Part shown: positions 57,908 through 64,000 of the stretch, one piece after another
Position numbering within the stretch: the stretch's first letter is position 1
Layout of the letters: every line of letters begins with the position of its first letter
NCBI GenBank assembly: GCA_003049485.1
Contig: PYST01000010.1
Coordinates: 64,500-128,499 of the forward strand
Direction of reading: 5' to 3'
DNA from: Ophioceras dolichostomum
Taxonomy: Eukaryota > Ascomycota > Sordariomycetes > Magnaporthales > Ophioceraceae
Length of the DNA stretch: 64,000 nt
The notes under the pieces: model-generated
The model's database searches: none
Told to the model about the DNA's origin: nothing
The model's input: the letters and a program-made list of their open reading frames with translations, nothing else
Position numbers and translations under genes: made by a program

Positions 57908-59650
57908 CTATCTACCTAAGGTGTCTACCTAGGTACCAATCTACCTCCCTAGGCAACCTAACGCCGCCGCAGCTGGGCCAGGGGCTCGGGAAGCAGCAGC
58001 AGCAAGCAGCCACCACCATCAAGCAGCCACGGGGCCATCATCCATGCATGCACGCATGTCCTGTCTATCCGCTTGCTTACCTACCTAGGTACCTAGGTAG
58101 GTACCTAGACACCACCACTGGCGGTACTGACTCGCTCGCTCGCTCGCCTCGCCTCGCCTGCGGTTGATCACGTCCACGCCACAACACGCTCGATCACAGG
58201 ACCTTTAGGGGCCAGGAGCTGTTGGCACATACCTATCTATGCATTGTAGGGAACACAGAATATGTGATAGATCTCATTCTGCTCTTTTTCGGGAAGCTTT
58301 TCGCTTGCAAGAATAGACGAACACGCACATGAATACCTGCTTGCATCCCATCCATGGCAAAAGACGCAGACAACAGGTACCTACTAGGTACTCAGGCAAA
58401 CGTGATCATTTCTCACGCAAAGGTAGGGGTAGGTACCGTAGTAGACATCGAGTAGTGACATGTAGGAATTCTTTTTCCCCTTCAGTTGACATGCCATCTA
58501 TCTCCATGCCTTCTCCCCTCCCCCAAATCACGGCCGTATGTGCAGGAGTAGGCATGTATTATCCTATCTTCCATTAACAACAGCACACAAGAGTCCGAGC
58601 AAGGAAGCCTGACCCAAGGACCGTAGAATTCCCCCACCCCATCGTAGAAACCTTCCCATCCGGGAAGGGAGAGTGAAGGTAACTCGGGGCTCGGAGGCAT
58701 GGCATGCATGTTCGGGATGGATTCGGTGGTGATTGACCGTGCGTTCGAATGGATGGATGCTTTGCCTGCTGATGATGAGTTGTGAGTGAACAACGAAGAA
58801 CACGCGTTCGCAGCGAATCAAAAAAAGAAGACTTGACAGATCATATGTGACAGCTCACGCATTCACACACGCTCCGTCTCTTGCTCCCCCCTCCCCTCCC
58901 TTCCATGTGCGTAGGTTACCGGCAGGTCATTCAGTTCGGGGCACTAAACTAGGTAGGAGACCGGTCAAGCAGAGCAAACAAGACAAGGGGAAGACAACAC
59001 GGCAACTACGTACTGGGGCGGCCAGAAAGTCAGTGGGAGTCTACGGGCATGGCTCAGCTGGAGCACTGTATGGGCGTGTGCACCCGTAAGCCCAAGCAAC
59101 ATCACAGGGCATCTCAGCACAGCACAGTGCTGTGTATGTATTCGTCTCTGGTCTACGGATATATGACGGATGCATTGACGAGAAACGTCACTTTATTCCT
59201 CACCCACTGACGGAACCAATTCCGCCACGCACCAACGGCGACTGCAATCGCGTCTTTCACGCACCTTCCTGAGGTACCTACACATCCGCACACTTCCTCA
59301 TGTGATCTCTCTACAGCGTTCGTCGTCTACACCATCCATTTATCAAGCAGGTTAGTAGGTACCTAGTTGGCTACAGCCTACCTAGGTAGGTACTAAGGTT
59401 GGGTAAGCAGGTACTAACTATACAAGAAACAAGGTAAAGTGATAAGTAGGTACCTCGAGAGATCTCGGTAGGAATCAAAGGTACGTAGGTACTTAGGTAG
59501 GTAGGTCTCTAGGTAAGTAGAGGTACCGACCTCACAAGCCAAGGGAGGTGAGATATAGGTACCACGCCGTCCTCAGAGGCCCTCCTCTCCTCAAGAGTCA
59601 AGCCCCTCAAGAGTCAAAGCCTACCTAGGTACCCGACTCCTTCCTACTCC
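57908..59650. other. Intergenic between convergent SHB17 and methyltransferase genes, dense in ACCTAGGT words
   Basis: About 1.7 kb without a supported gene. TAGGTACCTAGG-type words recur at 57910-57950, 58081-58108, 58380-58440 and 59350-59640. The block at 58081-58108 is self-complementary. A near-tandem duplication CTCAAGAGTCAA lies at 59592-59617. Confidence 0.5.
58081..58108. repeat. Palindromic CCTAGGTACCTAGG cluster
   Basis: Overlapping ACCTAGGT and GGTACC words form a self-complementary block able to fold back on itself. Confidence 0.85.
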
Positions 59651-61240
59651 CTACTCCTTCGTGCCCCTAGCAAAGAACACAGTCCGCCTGTTCTCATCGC
59701 CAAATCCAAAATGCGGCATCTGGACCTCCTCGACCAGCTCAAACGCGAACCCCTTGCCCGCCCCGGCCTGCTCAAACAGCTCCTTCATCTGCGCCTCCGA
59801 GAAGCCGTGGCGCGTTATGGTGTGGTAGGCTTTTCCAAAGACGCCAGCAGAGCCCTGGTCTCCGTGGACGTGACCGTGCTCGTGATGATCGTGCTGCGGT
59901 TCGTGATCATGATGATGATGATGATGGGCATGCCCATGTTCATGTCCGTGCCCCCCATCACTGGTGATGATGCCCTCCCCTTCCTCATTCTCTCCCTCGT
60001 TCGGCTTCGGCATCTCGTAGCCCACCAGGTCGCTGATGAACAGCACCCCTCCCGGCCTGAGGCGGTCGACCAGCCGACGCGCCACCAGCGCCGGGTCGTC
60101 GAAGTGGTGTGCTCCCAGCCCCACGGCGGCGATGTCGAAGGGCGTCGCGAGCAGCGGGTGGCTCGCGAGCAGCCCTGCAGACGGCGACGCCCCCTCCTCC
60201 TCCTGGCCGTCGTCGAGGATGTTGCCCTGGATGGCGCTCATGCGGTCGGCTGGGATGCCCTATTCCGAGAAGAAGAAAGTGGGTGGTCAGCAGCCGTTAA
60301 GATAACCTACATAGTTTGTCTTTGTGTGTGTGTGTGTGTGTGTGTGTGTCTGTGTTCCCCCATGGAGGTACATAGGTTATTTGGAAAATGAGGAGGGAGT
60401 GAGGGGGAAAAGCATAAGTGGCGTCCAATTACCTCTTCTCTTGCGCGTGCCGTGTACGCTGCCACCATGTTTGGCGAGAGGTCGACGCCGACGGTATGGG
60501 TGACATACGGGGCTAGGGCCTGTGAGGTGGTTGGTTGATCGAAAGCTATTTGTCAATCACCGCATTGGCACGATCATTTGGTGGGAATTGGGATAGGCTG
60601 GCTGCGACTCGGCTGGCTGAACAATAATATCCTCCCTGCATGGTCCCTTGGGTCCCCCCTGAGATGCGGAGGAATAGAGATCCGCGTAACCCCTGAACGG
60701 GCTACTCGAGCCGGATAGCTTCATGACCCGAAGCGGAAAGAGGAGAAGACGTGATAGTGATAGTGGCTTGCTTGCTCGCTTCTCTGCATCGAGATACAGG
60801 TTTGACTTACCCTGGAGATGCTCCCCGTGCCGCAAGCATAGTCGAGGAGTCTCACGGTCTTGTCCTGGCTGCTGTCGACCGTGACCCAATCGCCGCCGAT
60901 GAAGCCGAGGCGGGACCGCATGGCGTCGCGCAGCTGGAGAAGGGTCGGCTCGTACTTCGAGTCGTAGTTGGCGGCCACATCGCTAGACGTCCATGATAGT
61001 ACTGTTAGTGTTTTTGTTCTTCCGCATTGGAAAAGGGTTCCTGGAGGCTGCGACAGCTCATCAGGGAGTGGTTAGGGGCTACCCCTGAGGTTCTCAGGTA
61101 TCACCACATGCGATTTCAAGGATTGACAGCCACACGGCCACGTCAAAATTGAAAAGTTTTGGGCTCGGGACGCGGCGCACCCTTCAAGGATGGTTTACTC
61201 ACTTGAAATAGGCCTTGTTGAGGTTCGTGTTCTGGCTCAT
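59651..61240 (-). CDS. Class I SAM-dependent methyltransferase with a histidine-rich insertion
   Basis: Four exons, 61240..61203, 60982..60811, 60519..60433 and 60259..59651, close to 302 codons (301 residues). Donors are GTGAGT, GTAAGT and GTAATT; acceptors are TCTAG, CACAG and AATAG. The start MSQNTNLNKAYFNDVAANYD is typical of small methyltransferases. SAM motif I is LLDYACGTGSIS (Asp60 to Gly66), motif II VGVDLSPNMVAAYTARA, and the later motif DIAAVGLGAHHFDD with LRPGGVLFISDLVGYE. Between this strand and the next helix lies an insertion at about residues 203-232 with some 18 His mixed with Gly, Asp and Glu, which should bind metal ions or may simply be a flexible loop. The protein ends with HGFSEAQMKELFEQAG and a final strand FFARGTKE. 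The substrate is unknown. Intron 3 carries a TG repeat. Confidence 0.87.
60323..60348 (+). repeat. Dinucleotide repeat (TG)13
   Basis: Perfect TG run inside the third intron of the methyltransferase gene. Confidence 0.95.
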
Positions 61241-64000
61241 GTTGGCGGCGATGAGTTCTAGTCCTGGCCTTTGAAGGAGTTTCACTGCAACAGCAAGAAG
61301 AAAACCACGGAACATAGCAAGATTTTTAGGATTTCGCGGTGGATTTCTCATGCTATCGAGGCTTCCGCTCCCAGGCCTTCCATAGTCGTCCTCTCTTCCT
61401 TTTTATCGACGTCGGCCAGCGTCTTGCCGGCTACATTTCGGGGACCTGGGGACTTTTCGGATACTTTCCGCACACAAATTACGAGGCATTGGGGCGAGGT
61501 TGAGAATATTCTGGATTACACAGCTTTCACTACAGCGTTGATTTGGCAAGAAAATCAATTAAAACACCCCGGGATCATGAAGAAAACCATCGAAGCTCAC
61601 GACTGAGTCTATTCGCATCATTATGATCTCGTCGGCGACATTTTCAGGGGCTTCAGGGGCTCTTGCTGGGAACGGTGAGGCCAAGATGACTAATTTCTGG
61701 TTCCTGATCCTCACGGACGGAAAATTTCGCGGCAAGAGTCACGTGATGTAAGCCGGCCCCTTGCCAGCGAGCAGACGAGACCCATGAACCGTGATGAACC
61801 CATGAACCCAGGGGCCATGTGTTCCAACGTCGGACGGACCGGGGCGCGGGACGGGCCAACCGCCAACAACGACGAGCGGCGAGAGAACGGAAAACGCCTA
61901 CTATGTAAACGGAGGAGGACGCAGTGCTACGATACACCCCCCATGTCGCTTGCCTGAACGTCTTGGAAGCCTGGATGGATGGAATGGGAATCGAAATCTA
62001 CCTCGGAGGATGGACCACACGCGGCAAGGGAATCGCGAAGGACGAAGGACCCGAACCCGGCTCCGTCCGTCCGTTCTTATCGACCGACCGATGACAAACG
62101 ATCCTCCTGCGCGTGATTGCTTCAACTTTTTTTTTTCTAAATTTTTATAGATAAAGTCCATTCATCAACCATCCTCCACAGGCAGCAAGCTTAAAAGAGA
62201 CTTTTATGACATAGAAATGCGTTTGTTAGTAGCCGGAGAGAAAAAAGGCAGGCCAGATCAGGGCCACAAAAAAAAAAAAAAAGAGACGATTGCTGCAGGC
62301 CACGCGCATCGGACCGTAATCACAGGGAAACCCACCCTGCGGCCCAACCGGATATTTAAGCGGTACCGGAACCATCGCCCCCAAATTTGACAGGAGAGTT
62401 TGACGTCCCAGAGAACATTGAAGCCCTTGAAAGCTGATGATAACATCATCCAAGCCGCCAGCAGTCCATCGGGGGCGGCCCGCAGCAGCGCCACGATGGA
62501 CACTCTTCTCTGGGATTATCGACAAAATCGACTGAATGCGGTAATATCTTTCGATAAAACTGTGTTGTATTGTATGTATTGTTATTGCATGTAGTAGTAG
62601 TATTCCGTATCCAGCTCGCCCACTTCCTTTCTCACTCATCCACTTGCTCACTACAAACGCGCGTTCTTCCATGTGTGCTACACTCCTCCTCTTCTTTGTG
62701 ATACCTTACGAAGCGTTGTACATAGTGATGATGATGTCGAGTCTGTTGTATGTTTGTATGTGACACACAGCAGACAGGCGCTGAGCACTTCCCAACCTGA
62801 TCTGACCAGCACCAGTGACCCAGCCCAGTGTGACCGCAAGCAAGCCACCCCAGCCCGACATCACATCGCGCCGTCCTGGGCAGACAGCCGGTGGGACTCA
62901 TGTCAAGGATGACCGGTGAATGGCCGATTGTCGAGCTAATGTCCGCTCCCCTTGTCTCTGGGAGAATGAGCAGGCCCTATCGAAAACGAATGCCGCTCAC
63001 ACATCACCAGCCCATCCGTTGTGGAGATGAACCACACACCCACACACGAACTCAACTGGGGCTGCCACTGGCTTCGAAGACGGGCGGGCGGGGTTTTGGA
63101 CGCCAACAGGCTCCAGCAGACTTTGAGACCCAGCTCGGGGGGTATCATTGATGACCGCACTGGGAATCGTCTTCGTGGTGTCGGTGGCTACAGTAGCCAG
63201 GCGAGAGTCTCCAGGTATCCAAGTATATACGAAAAAAGACACGCAAGCATCATGATCACGAACAACAAGTTTCGCCTCCTTCTGCACTATTCCTATACCA
63301 TGATGATGCGCCCGCCTGCCTTATGATGAGTGACTTCTGGCTTGACTTCCATCCCCGCCTCCCCTCCTGAACCACGTGTCACGCCTCCGCTGGCTCTTTG
63401 TTTTTTGTTCGTTTCTTCTCTCTCCTCTTTTATTATCCCAAGCATATGCCGTAAAAAGCCCCGAAGCACAAGGAATCGCTATGGAGAACCAGAGGGGTGT
63501 GTGCCATTATTCGTCGGTCGAGGATGGATTGATGCTGCACAGAAGCCAAATAGGCAAGCGGGGCGGCGGATTAGGGTCGTAGTCGGTTGGCGACGTGATC
63601 ATATCTCTCTCTCTTCTGTTCGGCGTGTGCTGATCTTGCTTGTTCTTACCTGTTCTTGCTTCTTCTCTCTGCATCGTCATCTGCTTGCTGTTGCTACTCG
63701 GGGGCTCGCCACCTTGTCAAGTCGCATTTCCGTCCTCTCGTTTCTTTCTTTTTTCTTGCCTTGCAGTGCTGCCTGGATGGAGCATTTTATGCTCCCACCG
63801 CTCTGCTCTACCTGTCCAACACCAGACCCCTGTGCTCACTTGTTCGGAGAAGCTACTGTTAGCGAGATGCTGGGCCCTGGAGCCCTTTCTCCGCTCAAAA
63901 TGGACCCAGCCTCCCAGCCAGTTCCGTCTAGACCGTCTTCGGTCCCGAGGTCCCCTCCCTTCCCTTCCCTCCTCCATGTGGTGGCGGCGGCGGCAGCCTG
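61241..64000. other. Right-end interval: methyltransferase upstream region, no gene supported
   Basis: About 2.8 kb. The frames at 61271-61606 and 62226-62672 have no domain and no sensible start or splice context. A T-rich stretch at 62120-62155 and an A14 run at 62269-62282 are present. The right end may hold the flank of a gene beyond the window. Confidence 0.4.
61739..61746. promoter_or_regulatory. TCACGTGA palindrome (E-box core)
   Basis: An 8-bp palindrome with the CACGTG core recognised by fungal bHLH factors (Cbf1/USF type). It lies about 500 bases upstream of the methyltransferase start. Use is not shown; a chance occurrence is possible. Confidence 0.3.

Noticed and set aside
1..64000. 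A secondary-metabolite or other functional gene cluster
   Set aside because: No PKS, NRPS, terpene, P450 or transporter group; genes are unrelated housekeeping functions in mixed orientation.

Overview
The window is nuclear DNA of a filamentous ascomycete (Pezizomycotina, most probably Sordariomycetes). The evidence is the gene set (Mid1, Yop1, an RFX factor, Atg3, a Con7-like zinc finger, Shb17), GC-rich coding sequence, short GT-AG introns with CTAAC/CTGAC-type branch sites, and long pyrimidine-rich intergenic spaces. The species cannot be fixed from sequence alone. I see no rRNA, no convincing tRNA, no CRISPR array, no transposase or reverse transcriptase, and no prophage or plasmid sequence. 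It reads as ordinary euchromatic housekeeping DNA, without AT-rich RIP blocks.

Seventeen protein genes can be supported, and exon structures were worked out by reading splice sites and checking frame closure. In order: FLX1-type mitochondrial carrier (-, cut by the left edge), TOM7 (-, a 53-residue protein in four tiny exons), SF3b4/Hsh49 splicing factor (+), MID1 calcium-channel subunit (-), YOP1 ER-shaping protein (-), RFX transcription factor (+), monoglyceride-lipase-like hydrolase (+), Nvj2-type PH-SMP lipid-transfer protein (-), ATG3 (-), RIM2-type mitochondrial carrier (-), a large Q-rich RRM protein (-), a Con7-like C2H2 zinc-finger protein (+), ARPC4/Arc19 (-), UBP6/USP14 (+), a small membrane-anchored protein with a polyalanine tract (-), SHB17 sedoheptulose bisphosphatase (+), and a SAM methyltransferase with a histidine-rich insertion (-).

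The genes are independent eukaryotic transcription units on both strands, not an operon or a metabolite cluster. Several share a theme of mitochondria and membrane contact (FLX1, TOM7, RIM2, NVJ2, YOP1). Two factors are potential regulators of development or conidiation (RFX, Con7-like). Intergenic DNA is rich in microsatellites and in TAGG/ACCTAGGT words. The Con7-like gene has a gene-free upstream stretch of about 5.6 kb.

The most unusual items are an ARPC4 gene whose start codon is alone in a 3-base exon, a 1.47-kb intron in SHB17, a 78-bp CTG/CAG repeat coding for polyalanine, a His-rich methyltransferase insertion, and a 43-bp-arm imperfect inverted repeat in the NVJ2-ATG3 interval. No clear new multi-gene system was found.
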